Source: an uncultured Clostridium sp. (GTDB taxonomy: Bacteria; Bacillota; Clostridia; TANB77; CAG-508). Taken from it: 49,484 bases of DNA. Location: the NCBI GenBank assembly GCA_946496575.1, contig CAMMHE010000008.1:1-49484 (forward strand), written 5' to 3'. Made by a program: the position numbers and the translations under genes. This document shows, in pieces, positions 1-9,618 of this stretch; position 1 is the stretch's first letter, and every line of letters begins with the position of its first letter. The notes beneath the pieces are model-generated. The model searched no databases and was not told the origin of the DNA. It saw only the letters and a program-made list of their open reading frames with translations.

Positions 1-222
1 TCTTTCAATATTTTTTTTTCAATTTACATGTGACATATCTATTTTAAACCTATATATAAAATATTTTTTAAATAAGAAAAAATATAATTATACTAATTAT
101 ATTATGCTAGTAATTTTAAAATATTACAATATATTAAAACAGAAATTCAATATCTATTTATATAATAATGTGAAGTAATAAAAATAACATAGTAAATTAT
201 TAAAGATTCGTAATAATAGACT

Positions 223-270
223 AAAATAAACTCTTATTTTGACATGAGTTATTTCATAAGAGTTTATTTT
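223..270 (-). terminator. Hairpin terminator downstream of dacF
   Basis: A 15-bp perfect inverted repeat (223-237 with 256-270) encloses an 18-nt loop. Read on the minus strand it follows the dacF stop and ends in a T-rich run, so it is a plausible intrinsic terminator. The rest of 1-301 is AT-rich and no gene is visible in it. Confidence 0.7.
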
Positions 271-301
271 ACACATTTATAAATGCATTTTTAATTTATT
301 C

Positions 302-1555
302 TTATATATTTCCTAGATAATAAAAGTAATTCTTTATAAAATCTTTAAAATAAAAAAATGAATCTTTTTTCAAAATAGTAGAAGAACAATAAATATTTAA
401 TTCATAAATAATATGTTCATCAATTAAAAAACTTAAAGTACCTATTTTTGTATTCTCAAATAAAGGAGCATCAAAATAATAATTGCAAGAACAATAGAAA
501 TCTATATCTTTTATTTTATTTTTATTAACAGGATATAATTTATAAACTATATCTTCTAAATAAGTTGAAACATTATTAGTATAGCCTTTATCTACTAAAA
601 AATTGGATGAATTTTGTAATTGCCAATCAGAAAAGTATGTATCAATCATAGAACCAATATCAATCATTTCAAAATTAGAAAATACATAATCAATAAGTTT
701 TATACTATCTTGAGTTCTAAACTTTTTCGTATCAGCACCTAAAACAATACAAATTATATCCATATTATTTCGTTTGCATGCACTTACGAGGCAGCGATTA
801 GCTCCATTTGTAAAACCAGTTTTTACGCCATATACTCCATCTAAATATCCAAGTAATTCATTAGTATTGCTAATACTTTTTGGAGAATTATTTATTGAAA
901 TAGTATAGTTTTTGGTTTTAACAATTTTAGCAAAATTTTCGTTTTCAAGAGCATAATTAGTAAGAATTGCTAATTCATAAGCAGTAGTGTAATGATTATC
1001 ATTATCAAGACCATGAGGAGTTACAAAATGAGTATTTTGAAGACCTAAATCTAAAGCTTTTTGATTCATTAAATCAGCAAAACCTGCAACACTTCCACCA
1101 ACAAATTCAGCTAATGCTACTGCGGCATCATTTCCTGAACATAACATTAATCCATATAATAAATCTTTAACAGTAATCTTACAGTTAGTAGATAATCCAA
1201 GCCTAGACCCACCAATGCTAGCAGCTTTTTGAGATACAGTAACTATTTCAGATAAATTTGTTACATTTTCTAACACAATTGTAGCTGTCATTATTTTTGT
1301 TGTTGAAGCCATCTTCCTTTGCTCATCTTGATTTTTTCCGTATAATATTGAACCTGTAGATCTTTCAATAACAACTGCGGCTCTAGAATTTATATCTGGC
1401 TCGGAAGAAGCAGAAGTAGAAACATAAGAACTTTCTAAATAATCGAAATCTTCTGAATTATCAATTTCATCAGCATAACTTAATATTGGAAATGACACAA
1501 TAATTATTAAAATAATTATAAAAACTTTAAATAATTTACTATTTTTATAGAGCAT
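302..1555 (-). CDS. dacF: D-alanyl-D-alanine carboxypeptidase (DacF-type PBP)
   Basis: Serine peptidase of family S11 that trims the terminal D-Ala from peptidoglycan stem peptides outside the membrane. The 417-aa product starts with a signal peptide (hydrophobic stretch about residues 10-27 ending near SYADE). All three active-site motifs are present: STTK (S84-K87), SGN (S140-N142) and KTG (K245-G247). I chose the ATG at 1555 over an in-frame GTG at 1564 because AGGTGA (1568-1563) sits 7 nt before the ATG. Length and motif spacing fit DacF/DacB-type enzymes, which in endospore formers often act on the spore cortex; that role is inferred from the sporulation genes nearby. The last 100 residues resemble the C-terminal beta domain and end in an aromatic segment that could be a membrane anchor. 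Confidence 0.92.
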   Translation of the reverse strand: MLYKNSKLFKVFIIILIIIVSFPILSYADEIDNSEDFDYLESSYVSTSASSEPDINSRAAVVIERSTGSILYGKNQDEQRKMASTTKIMTATIVLENVTNLSEIVTVSQKAASIGGSRLGLSTNCKITVKDLLYGLMLCSGNDAAVALAEFVGGSVAGFADLMNQKALDLGLQNTHFVTPHGLDNDNHYTTAYELAILTNYALENENFAKIVKTKNYTISINNSPKSISNTNELLGYLDGVYGVKTGFTNGANRCLVSACKRNNMDIICIVLGADTKKFRTQDSIKLIDYVFSNFEMIDIGSMIDTYFSDWQLQNSSNFLVDKGYTNNVSTYLEDIVYKLYPVNKNKIKDIDFYCSCNYYFDAPLFENTKIGTLSFLIDEHIIYELNIYCSSTILKKDSFFYFKDFIKNYFYYLGNI

Positions 1556-1771
1556 TAAATTCACCTATAATATTATATAAAATATAATTCAAAATATGAT
1601 TCCTAAAATACGTGTAAGCGTAATAAAAATGGACAAAATTATTGATTTTGTAACTAAAATGTAATATAATTATAATGTATGAAACAAAAATTTATAAAAA
1701 CTCAAAATAATATTTCCGTAATGAAATAAACAAGGGTTAAAAAATATAGAAAAATAACTTAAATAAATGTA

Positions 1772-1799
1772 TTGACATAACAAAAATAAATAGTAAAAT
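1772..1799 (+). promoter_or_regulatory. Sigma-A-like promoter for the surface protein gene
   Basis: TTGACA (1772-1777), 16-nt spacer, TAAAAT (1794-1799), about 30 nt before the start codon. A second candidate, TTGATT-17-TATAAT, lies at 1642-1670. Confidence 0.6.
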
Positions 1800-1829
1800 A
1801 TAATTATATTAAGAAGAGGAGTAGTATGT

Positions 1830-4800
1830 ATGAGAAAACAAAAAATATTTAAAAAATTATTAGTAAGTATAATTATGGCAATTATTGTTTTAGGGCAATT
1901 TAGTGCGTATCGATTTACGGCAAAGGCAGGAGTTGTAACTTCAGAAGGAAATGAATTATATTTAAAATTATCAAGAACAAATGAAAATGGCAATGGATAT
2001 GGATTTGGAATGGATCAAGTAGGAGGTTCTGGAAAAGTCATTTGGAGTATAGTTTCGCAAGACCGTGACGGAAGCAATGTGGAAAATAGCACAAATCTAT
2101 ATTGTATTAAAGCTGAACATGGAACTACATGGCATGCAACACCAGAAACTGTAGTAGAATATAATAAATCTTATGAAATACCAATATCTCAAAATACAGA
2201 AAGTGAAACTGCAAATAATGTATTAAATGGAAAATATAAAAATGAGATACTTTGGATTATAGATCAAATGTATATACCAGGAGAATCAACAGATCTTATT
2301 GAATATTTAAAACAAGCAGGTATAGAATATGAAAAAGACGATGATGGAAATATTACTTATACATATTATCCAACAGCTGAACATGATTATACAAGTATTG
2401 TAGGAACAGATAGTTTTGAGGAAACAGTTTTAGAGGAAGACATAGTAGCAGTTCAACAAGCAGTACTTTGGTATTATACAAATTATGGGGAAAATGAAAA
2501 CGTATATAATAAATTAGGATTAGCAGATTGGCTACAATATACCACAAATGGAACAAATTATACAGAATTAACGGATGTAAATATGGCAAGAGGGCAACAT
2601 GCAACAGTATTATATAATTATCTTATAGATGAAGCTGCAAAAGTTGCAGAAACAATGAATGATAGTGAAACTTATAAACTAAAACATTCAACAGCTAAAT
2701 TATGGTTATCATTAGATGATACAGGAATAGATAAAAATGAGCAACCAGTCATAGAAGTACATAAGTTACCAGAAAAAATATTTGACTTAAGTTTAAGAAA
2801 GGCAATAGTTTCAGTAAATGGCAATAAACAAATAAATAATGCAAGTGGAGAAATAGCAACAAGACCATTAAATGATGATGGAAGTATTCAAACAGTAGAT
2901 ACATCAGCATTAGAACAAGGAACAACAGCTGATTACAATCATAGGAAAGATCCAATAGTAGTAAAAAAAGATGATGTAATTACATATGCAATTACAATAT
3001 ACAATGAAGGAGAAGCTTCAGGTTATGCCACACAGATTGTAGATCAACTACCAGGAACATATAGCCAAGGATTAAGATTAGACAATAACAATCAAACAGT
3101 AATATCATCAACAGGAAATATATATAAAATTGATTATACAACAACAACAAATACTATAACACTTACAATGACAGAAGATTCTCCAAAAAATGTACTTGAA
3201 GGATATAATAAAGAGCAAGGAACACTTGAATCAGAAACTATTTTACTAAATTGTGTAGTAATGGGAAAAGCAGACACAAAAAATTCTAAAGTTTTAACAA
3301 ATATTGCATATATTGCAGAAGAATACAATGCTTATTTACAAGAAATAGTGACTATAGATACATTACAAGATAGAGACTCACAAACATGGGTATCACCAGA
3401 ACAAGTAGCATCAAATTTAGTAACAACAGATATAGGATATATAGGAAATAAAAGTAATATAACTGATTTATCACAAAATAATGCGCATTATAAAGGAGAA
3501 CAAGATGACGATGATTTTGAAAAAGTAATATTATTACCAGAATCATTTGACTTAAGTTTAAGAAAATATATAACAAAAGTTGATGGAAATGAAGCAGAAA
3601 ATACAAGAACTCCAGATATAGATACAACAAATTTAAAAGATGGAACAGGAGAAACTGCAGAATATAAACACAGAAAAGACGCTGTTATAGTAAAAGACAG
3701 AAGTACAGTAGAATATAATATTTCAATCTATAATGAAGGAAGTATAGATGGAATAGCAACTATAATAAAAGACCAACTACCAACAGGATTAAAATTGAAA
3801 ATGGAATATTTTACTAAAGAAGGAGAAGAATATTTTGTAACTTCTAAAAAGGGAAATATATACAAAGTATCATATGATGAGATACAAAATCTAGTAACTT
3901 TTGAATTAGACAAACAAAAAACAGGAGAGTTAAAATATTTACAAGCATTTTCAACAAGTCAAGATTTAGATGAAGATATAATTATATTGCAATGTGAAGT
4001 TAATTGTACATCAAATGATGAACAATATACTTATTTAACAAATATTGCTTATATATATGAAGAAGAGCAAGAAGATGGAACAGTTATAACAAATCAAGAA
4101 ACAGGATCTGATTCAGATAGAGATTCACAGCCATATACATATCCATCAAAAACAGCAGATGAGTTAAAAACAATCGGTGATATTGGATATAAAGGAAACA
4201 AAGAAAATCCAACAGATTTAGGACAAGATGATACATATTATAAAGGAGAGCAAGATGATGATGACTTTGAAAAAGTAGTTTTAGAACCTAAATCTTTTGA
4301 TTTAAAATTAATAAAATTTATAACAGCAGTAAATGATGAACAAACAGAAAACAGAATTTTAAATGTAGATACAAGTAAGTTAAATACAACAGATACAGAA
4401 ACAACAGCAGAATATATACTAGAGAAAAATCCAGTATCAGTAAAAGGTGGAGACTTTATAACATACACAATTAGAATATATAATGAAGGACATTATGATG
4501 GTTATGCTACAGAAATTTCAGAAGATATACCAGAAGGCTTAGAATTTATAGTAGTAGGAGATGGAGCAATTTGGTCTTGGGATGGAAAAGAACTAACAGA
4601 TATAACAGAACAAATAAAAACATCAAAAATGTATGACAAAATAATAGAAACAAATTCTAATTGGGGATATGATAGAGAATCATCAATAATTACAACAAAG
4701 GCATTAAGTGAAGAATTAATACAAGCATTTGGAAAAGAAAATGCTGAATATGCTGATGATATAAACAAAATAGACTATAAAGAAGTATCAGTTATATTTA

Positions 4801-6926
4801 GAGTAAAAGAAAATATTGAACCAAATTTAACAGTAAGAAATGAAGCAGCGATATCAGAAGACAAAGCAGTAGATGAAAATGGAGAAGAATTAGAAGTTGA
4901 AGATAGAGATTCAGTAGAAGGAAAAACAGAAGAGACATGGAAGAAAGAAAATTCAGATAAAAGCTATGATGAAGAAGGAAAATGGGCAATATATAAAGAA
5001 GACGATGAAGATTATGATAATATAATAACAAAATCATTTGACTTAAGCTTAAGAAAACAAATAGTACAAATAAATGATGCTTTATATACACAAAGATTTG
5101 CAAAATTGGATACAGAAGGAACATATGACAATACAATATATGATTATTATGATGTGTACAAAAATAAACCAAAAGTAAAAGCAGGAGATATAATTACATA
5201 TTCAATAAGAGTATATAATGAAGGAGAAATAGATGGATATGCAAAATTAATATCAGATACATTACCAGATGGATTAGAAATAGTACAATATGAAAAGGGA
5301 GATGGAAGTATAAATGATATATATGGTTGGGAGTTAGTAGAAGGAACAGAAAATGTATATCAAACAGACTATTTATCATATGAAAAAGATGAAAAAAGAG
5401 GAGAAGAAGGATCAACCATATTAAAAGCATATACAGGACAAGGAGAAGCATCATATCAAGAAATATATATAGAATGTAGAGTAAAAGAAGGAATAACAAA
5501 AGAAGAAACACTAGTAAATGTAGCACAAATAACAGAAGATAGTGATGCAGAAGGAGAAGAGATAAAAGACAAAGACTCAATACCAGGAAATACAGATGGA
5601 GAAGAAAAATGGAAAGAAGAAGATGATTTAGACATAGAGGTATTGGAAATACAAAAATTTGATTTAGCATTAAGAAAATATATAACAGAAATAGAAAGAG
5701 GAGAAAATAGAGAAGAAGTAACAACAAGAGAGCCAGAAATAAGTTATGATGAAGAAACAGGAGAAATAAAATACACACATACAAAAGAAGCAATGATAGT
5801 ACATGTAGGAGACACAGTAATATATACAATAAGAGTATATAATGAAGGAGACATAGATGGTTATGCAGAGGAAATAAAAGATGACATACCAGAATATTTA
5901 GAATACTTACCAGAGCATGAAATAAATAAAGAGAATGAATGGGTAATGTATAATAAAGATGGAGAAGAGACAGAAAAAGTAGAAGAAGCAGAATACATAA
6001 GAACGAGGCATTTAGCAAAAGGAGAAGGAGCTGAAAAAGGAGAAGAAGAAAGTACGAAGAACTTAATAAAAGCATTTGACAAAGACAAAGGAATAAGTGA
6101 AGGAAATCCAGACTATAGAGAAGTAAAGGTAGCATTCAAAGTAAAAGATCCAGGAAGTACAGAATATGAAATAGTAAACTTTGCACAAATTTCAGAAGAT
6201 GCAGACGAAAATGGAGAAGAAATAAAAGACATAGATTCAGAACCAGACAATGGGGAGAAAGAGCCAAAAGAAGATGATGAAGACATAGAAAAAGTAAAAG
6301 TAGAATATTTTGATTTAAGTTTACTAAAATATGTAACAAAAGTACTAATAAATGAAAATGGAGAACAAAGAGTAATAGAGACAGGAAATACAGGGGATGA
6401 AAATGATATAATACCACATGTACAAATAAACAAAAAGAACATAAACAAAACAGTAGTAAAATTTGCATATACAATAAAAGTAACAAATGAAGGACAAATA
6501 GAAGGAGAAGCAAGAGAAATAACAGATTATGTACCAGAAGGTTTAGAATTTGTAGAAGAAGACAATACAAATTGGACAGATGAAGGTAATAATGTAATAT
6601 CAACAAGGCAATTAGAAGGAAGAGTATTACAACCGGGAGAAAGTGCAGAAGTAGAAGTAATATTAAGATGGAAAAATGGAGAAAACAATTTAGGAGAGAA
6701 GACAAACATAGCAGAGATATCTGAAGATTACAATGAAGAAGATATACCAGATAGAGATTCAACACCAGATAATAAAAAAGAAGGAGAAGATGACATAGAT
6801 GAAGCAACAGTATTATTATCAGTAAATCAAGGTGGAGGAATACAAAGTATATATATGAAATTAGGACTAACATTTTTAGTAATAATACTAATAGGAGGAA
6901 TTATAATAAAAAAATTCGTATTGTAA
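1830..6926 (+). CDS. Giant thioester-domain surface protein with six isopeptide-type repeats
   Basis: A 1698-aa secreted protein preceded by AGAGGAG 8 nt upstream. Residues 1-34 are a signal peptide. Residues about 60-310 look like a thioester adhesin domain: C92 in LYCIKAEHG and Q209 in AVQQAVLW are the pair expected to form the internal Cys-Gln thioester. Six repeats of roughly 205-255 residues follow, each opening with FDLSLRK or a variant, near residues 318, 573, 822, 1069, 1276 and 1493. Each has a YxIxxYNEG strand and ends in a T/V-N-x-A-x-I strand. The conserved Lys and Asn fit intramolecular isopeptide domains (SpaA/DUF11-like), which is inference. Acidic DDDDFEKV and DRDS linkers join the repeats. 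The C-terminus is a single helix (about 1674-1692) followed by IIKKFVL. There is no LPXTG motif, so it is probably membrane-anchored. A likely host-surface adhesin or stalk. Confidence 0.8.
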   Translation: MRKQKIFKKLLVSIIMAIIVLGQFSAYRFTAKAGVVTSEGNELYLKLSRTNENGNGYGFGMDQVGGSGKVIWSIVSQDRDGSNVENSTNLYCIKAEHGTTWHATPETVVEYNKSYEIPISQNTESETANNVLNGKYKNEILWIIDQMYIPGESTDLIEYLKQAGIEYEKDDDGNITYTYYPTAEHDYTSIVGTDSFEETVLEEDIVAVQQAVLWYYTNYGENENVYNKLGLADWLQYTTNGTNYTELTDVNMARGQHATVLYNYLIDEAAKVAETMNDSETYKLKHSTAKLWLSLDDTGIDKNEQPVIEVHKLPEKIFDLSLRKAIVSVNGNKQINNASGEIATRPLNDDGSIQTVDTSALEQGTTADYNHRKDPIVVKKDDVITYAITIYNEGEASGYATQIVDQLPGTYSQGLRLDNNNQTVISSTGNIYKIDYTTTTNTITLTMTEDSPKNVLEGYNKEQGTLESETILLNCVVMGKADTKNSKVLTNIAYIAEEYNAYLQEIVTIDTLQDRDSQTWVSPEQVASNLVTTDIGYIGNKSNITDLSQNNAHYKGEQDDDDFEKVILLPESFDLSLRKYITKVDGNEAENTRTPDIDTTNLKDGTGETAEYKHRKDAVIVKDRSTVEYNISIYNEGSIDGIATIIKDQLPTGLKLKMEYFTKEGEEYFVTSKKGNIYKVSYDEIQNLVTFELDKQKTGELKYLQAFSTSQDLDEDIIILQCEVNCTSNDEQYTYLTNIAYIYEEEQEDGTVITNQETGSDSDRDSQPYTYPSKTADELKTIGDIGYKGNKENPTDLGQDDTYYKGEQDDDDFEKVVLEPKSFDLKLIKFITAVNDEQTENRILNVDTSKLNTTDTETTAEYILEKNPVSVKGGDFITYTIRIYNEGHYDGYATEISEDIPEGLEFIVVGDGAIWSWDGKELTDITEQIKTSKMYDKIIETNSNWGYDRESSIITTKALSEELIQAFGKENAEYADDINKIDYKEVSVIFRVKENIEPNLTVRNEAAISEDKAVDENGEELEVEDRDSVEGKTEETWKKENSDKSYDEEGKWAIYKEDDEDYDNIITKSFDLSLRKQIVQINDALYTQRFAKLDTEGTYDNTIYDYYDVYKNKPKVKAGDIITYSIRVYNEGEIDGYAKLISDTLPDGLEIVQYEKGDGSINDIYGWELVEGTENVYQTDYLSYEKDEKRGEEGSTILKAYTGQGEASYQEIYIECRVKEGITKEETLVNVAQITEDSDAEGEEIKDKDSIPGNTDGEEKWKEEDDLDIEVLEIQKFDLALRKYITEIERGENREEVTTREPEISYDEETGEIKYTHTKEAMIVHVGDTVIYTIRVYNEGDIDGYAEEIKDDIPEYLEYLPEHEINKENEWVMYNKDGEETEKVEEAEYIRTRHLAKGEGAEKGEEESTKNLIKAFDKDKGISEGNPDYREVKVAFKVKDPGSTEYEIVNFAQISEDADENGEEIKDIDSEPDNGEKEPKEDDEDIEKVKVEYFDLSLLKYVTKVLINENGEQRVIETGNTGDENDIIPHVQINKKNINKTVVKFAYTIKVTNEGQIEGEAREITDYVPEGLEFVEEDNTNWTDEGNNVISTRQLEGRVLQPGESAEVEVILRWKNGENNLGEKTNIAEISEDYNEEDIPDRDSTPDNKKEGEDDIDEATVLLSVNQGGGIQSIYMKLGLTFLVIILIGGIIIKKFVL

Positions 6927-6960
6927 TATAGAAAGATAATCTAAAAACAATAAAACAAGA

Positions 6961-6989
6961 AATCCAACTTTAAAAGAGTTGGATTTTTT
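6961..6989 (+). terminator. Intrinsic terminator after the surface protein
   Basis: AATCCAACT (6961-6969) pairs perfectly with AGTTGGATT (6977-6985) across a 7-nt loop, followed by a T run to 6989. Confidence 0.9.
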
Positions 6990-7010
6990 GTAGTTATTAA
7001 AAATAATTAA

Positions 7011-7039
7011 TTGACTCAAAAAAAACCTTATGATATAAT
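7011..7039 (+). promoter_or_regulatory. Promoter for the 7072 gene
   Basis: TTGACT (7011-7016), 17-nt spacer, TATAAT (7034-7039). A near-consensus vegetative promoter placed directly after the preceding terminator. Confidence 0.8.
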
Positions 7040-7071
7040 CGGAAACAGTAAAGTACGAGAGGTGAAAAATA

Positions 7072-7758
7072 ATGAATCAAATTCTTTACACAGGAGGGAA
7101 AAAAGGAAAAACTGGAAATCATTCGGACATAAAAAAAATAGTAATATTTTTTGCTATTTTTGTTTTATTATTTGCAATTTGCTTAATAGCAATAGGGGCA
7201 AATTTATTAAATAAAGTAGAAGAAAATAAAAATACATCAAATACAATTCCGAATACACCTGTACAAGAAGCAAATATTGACATTAAATTTAGTTCAGTTG
7301 TAGGTGGGGTAAAATTAAATATTACAAGTGATATACAATTGAAGAAAATAGATTATTGGTGGGATAATGAAACACCAACTACAATAGATGTAAATGCCAC
7401 TAGTTATGATACAACTATAAAAACGAGGCAAGGAACTCATACTTTGAAGGTAGATGTTACAGATATTAATGGAAATATAGAAAGTAAGGATCAACTTGTA
7501 ATTGGAGATTCAGAACCTGAATTAACAATCTCTACAGATGGCATAAGTAATTATGTTATAACAGCATCAGATGATGAACAACTTAAGAAAATAATTATAA
7601 AAATAAATGACCAAACAAATGAAATAGACTTAAATCAGGCAGAATTTGAGTATACTGTTCCAATACCTACAGGAGATAGTTTTATAGATGTTACAGTATA
7701 TAATATAAATGATTTATCAGTAAACAAAAAGGCTAAAATAACTGGCTTTGGTCAATAA
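7072..7758 (+). CDS. Membrane-anchored protein with Ig-like extracellular part, function unknown
   Basis: A 228-aa protein I cannot assign to a named family. About 21 basic cytoplasmic residues are followed by one transmembrane helix (about residues 22-46). The rest is extracellular: a linker rich in Asn and Thr, then two beta-rich segments (about 65-140 and 145-228) whose alternating pattern (TLKVDVTDINGN, FIDVTVYNIND) resembles bacterial Ig-like or FN3-like domains. GAGAGGTG lies 5-6 nt before the ATG. It has its own strong promoter and is followed after 54 nt by the GGDEF gene, possibly in the same transcript. A structural role at the cell surface is a guess from architecture only. Confidence 0.6.
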   Translation: MNQILYTGGKKGKTGNHSDIKKIVIFFAIFVLLFAICLIAIGANLLNKVEENKNTSNTIPNTPVQEANIDIKFSSVVGGVKLNITSDIQLKKIDYWWDNETPTTIDVNATSYDTTIKTRQGTHTLKVDVTDINGNIESKDQLVIGDSEPELTISTDGISNYVITASDDEQLKKIIIKINDQTNEIDLNQAEFEYTVPIPTGDSFIDVTVYNINDLSVNKKAKITGFGQ

Positions 7759-7812
7759 AACGAGGGACTATATGAAGTTGTTACATGAACAAAAAAGTAT
7801 GAAGGAGGAAAT

Positions 7813-8745
7813 ATGTTGCAAGAAGTATATATAATAGATGATGATGAATCTTCATTGCCAGTTTTTAAAGAACTATTTAAAAATGATGTGAATTATAAAT
7901 TTATAAGTGTAAAATCAGAGCAAATAGATGTTGCATTAAACAATATACCATCATTGATAATTATAAATGAAGATGCTGTACAAAGAGACGTAGTCGAATT
8001 ATGTAATCAAATAAGAAGAGATGAAGATAATACAATTACACCAGTAATAGTAGTTTCATCAAATGCAAATAAAACACATAGACTATCTGTACTAAAAGAA
8101 TCAGTAGAGTACTATATAAAAAAACCTGTAGATGAAGAATATTTATATCATACAATAAAAAATATAGGTAGATTATTATCAATAAATAGAACAATAAGTC
8201 CGCTAACAGGATTACCTGGGAACGTACAAATACATGCAGAACTAAAAAAAAGAATAACAAAAAGAGAAGAATTCGCAGTATTATATATAGATTTAGATAA
8301 TTTTAAGGCATATAATGATGTTTATGGTTTTCTAAAAGGAGATCAAATAATCCAATTTACAGCAAATGTGATAGTAAGTAGTATACATTCATTCTTTTCA
8401 GAAGGAGGTTTTGTAGGACATATTGGTGGAGATGATTTTATAGCAATTGCGCCTTATGGAGATGTAGAGAACTTATGTCAGACAATTATTGCTACTTTTG
8501 ATAAGGGGGTAAAAAAGTTTTTTACAGATGAAGATATAAAAAAGGGATATATTGAGGTAGAAAATAGGAAAGGAGTTATTGATCAATTTCCGCTAACATC
8601 TATTTCAATAGGAGTTGTTGTAGCAGAAAGAGACAGATTTACTAATATATTGGAAATAGGAGAAGTAAGTACACAAGTAAAACATATGTCTAAATCTGTT
8701 CCAGGAAGTAGTTATGCAATAGATAGGAGAAAAAATAAAGAATAA
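7813..8745 (+). CDS. Receiver-GGDEF protein, probable diguanylate cyclase with degenerate receiver
   Basis: A 310-aa two-domain cytoplasmic protein. Residues 1-125 have the CheY receiver fold: acidic pocket DDDE at 8-11, a Ser in VVSSN and the conserved Lys in YIKKPVD. The phosphoacceptor position is Asn (N52 in SLIIINEDA) instead of Asp, so ordinary Asp phosphorylation is unlikely. Residues about 130-305 form a GGDEF domain with the signature kept as GGDDF (G205-F209) and the substrate motif YIDLDNFKAYND, so cyclic-di-GMP synthesis looks possible. No RxxD inhibitory site is visible upstream of the signature. GAAGGAGG precedes the ATG. No partner histidine kinase is encoded nearby. Confidence 0.82.
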   Translation: MLQEVYIIDDDESSLPVFKELFKNDVNYKFISVKSEQIDVALNNIPSLIIINEDAVQRDVVELCNQIRRDEDNTITPVIVVSSNANKTHRLSVLKESVEYYIKKPVDEEYLYHTIKNIGRLLSINRTISPLTGLPGNVQIHAELKKRITKREEFAVLYIDLDNFKAYNDVYGFLKGDQIIQFTANVIVSSIHSFFSEGGFVGHIGGDDFIAIAPYGDVENLCQTIIATFDKGVKKFFTDEDIKKGYIEVENRKGVIDQFPLTSISIGVVVAERDRFTNILEIGEVSTQVKHMSKSVPGSSYAIDRRKNKE

Positions 8746-8795
8746 AAAATAAAAGCCAACATATAGATATAATATATATTTATTTGGAGGCTTTT

Positions 8796-9515
8796 ATGAT
8801 TATTTTAAGTAAAAAAAGAATTGCAATAATATTAATGTGTGTACTAGTAGGGATATTTGCATTTATGATACAAGATTTAGATACTAGCGAAAAAGTAGCA
8901 GTAGAAACAGTCACACTTCCTGTAAGTGGAAAGACAATAGTTATAGATGCAGGACATGGAAAACCAGATGAAGGGGCTGAAAGTTCAAAAGGAACTACAG
9001 AAGCACAAACAAATCTAGCAATTGCATTAAAATTACAAAATTTATTAGAACAATCAGGATGTACTGTCATCCTAACACGTTCTGATGAAAATGCAATATA
9101 TGATATAGATAGCAAAACTTTAAAACAAAAGAAAATATCTGACATTCATAACAGAGTAAAAATTGGAAATGAATCATCAGCTGACATATTTGTATCAATA
9201 CATTTAAATAAAATACCTCAACAGCAATATTATGGATGGCAATGTTTTTATAAAGATGGAAATGAGCAAGGGCAAAAATTAGCGATATCAATACAAGAGA
9301 ATTTAAATACAGCTATTCAAAAGGAAAATAATAGAGTAGCACATACTATAGATAATGTTTATATAATAAATCATGTAGAAATTCCAACTACTATTGTTGA
9401 ATGTGGATTCTTATCTAATTCAGAAGAAGAACAGCAACTATTAACAGATGAGTATCAAAACAGATTAGCATGGGGAATATATAATGGAATAATAAATTAT
9501 TTTTATCAACAATAA
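8796..9515 (+). CDS. cwlD: N-acetylmuramoyl-L-alanine amidase CwlD
   Basis: Zinc amidase of the Amidase_3 family. In spore formers CwlD removes the peptide from muramic acid as the first step to muramic-delta-lactam in the spore cortex. The 239-aa product has an N-terminal membrane/signal segment (residues 7-25) and the zinc and catalytic pattern DAGHG, the Glu in GTTEAQTNL, the His in VSIHLN and the catalytic Glu in VECGFLSN. I start at the ATG at 8796, 5 nt after GGAGG (8786-8790); an in-frame TTG at 8784 overlaps that ribosome site and is rejected. AAAAGCC at 8750-8756 could pair with GGCTTTT just after the ribosome site, so translation might be structure-controlled (weak). A gerS-like gene 4 kb downstream fits, because GerS is the partner lipoprotein of CwlD in Clostridioides difficile. 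Confidence 0.9.
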   Translation: MIILSKKRIAIILMCVLVGIFAFMIQDLDTSEKVAVETVTLPVSGKTIVIDAGHGKPDEGAESSKGTTEAQTNLAIALKLQNLLEQSGCTVILTRSDENAIYDIDSKTLKQKKISDIHNRVKIGNESSADIFVSIHLNKIPQQQYYGWQCFYKDGNEQGQKLAISIQENLNTAIQKENNRVAHTIDNVYIINHVEIPTTIVECGFLSNSEEEQQLLTDEYQNRLAWGIYNGIINYFYQQ

Positions 9516-9549
9516 AATATAATGAATTTACAAAATTTCTCCTATAGGA

Positions 9550-9578
9550 TTGACTTTTTGGCATTTTGAGTATATTAT
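9550..9578 (+). promoter_or_regulatory. Promoter for the minDE-rodA operon
   Basis: TTGACT (9550-9555), 17-nt spacer, TATTAT (9573-9578), about 40 nt upstream of minD. Confidence 0.65.
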
Positions 9579-9618
9579 TATATAGTAAAAAGTGTTGAAA
9601 ATCCTAAGGAGGAAAATT

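Noticed and set aside
5194..6873. Long minus-strand Leu-rich open frames opposite the adhesin
   Set aside because: They are shadows of purine-rich coding sequence: no ribosome sites, no promoter, and almost pure Leu/Phe composition.
6840..6926. LPXTG-type sortase signal at the adhesin C-terminus
   Set aside because: Only a membrane helix and a short basic end are present; no LPXTG-like motif before the helix.
7011..7214. Plus-strand 67-codon frame starting in the 7011 promoter
   Set aside because: It begins with the TTG of the -35 box and overlaps the better supported 7072 gene.
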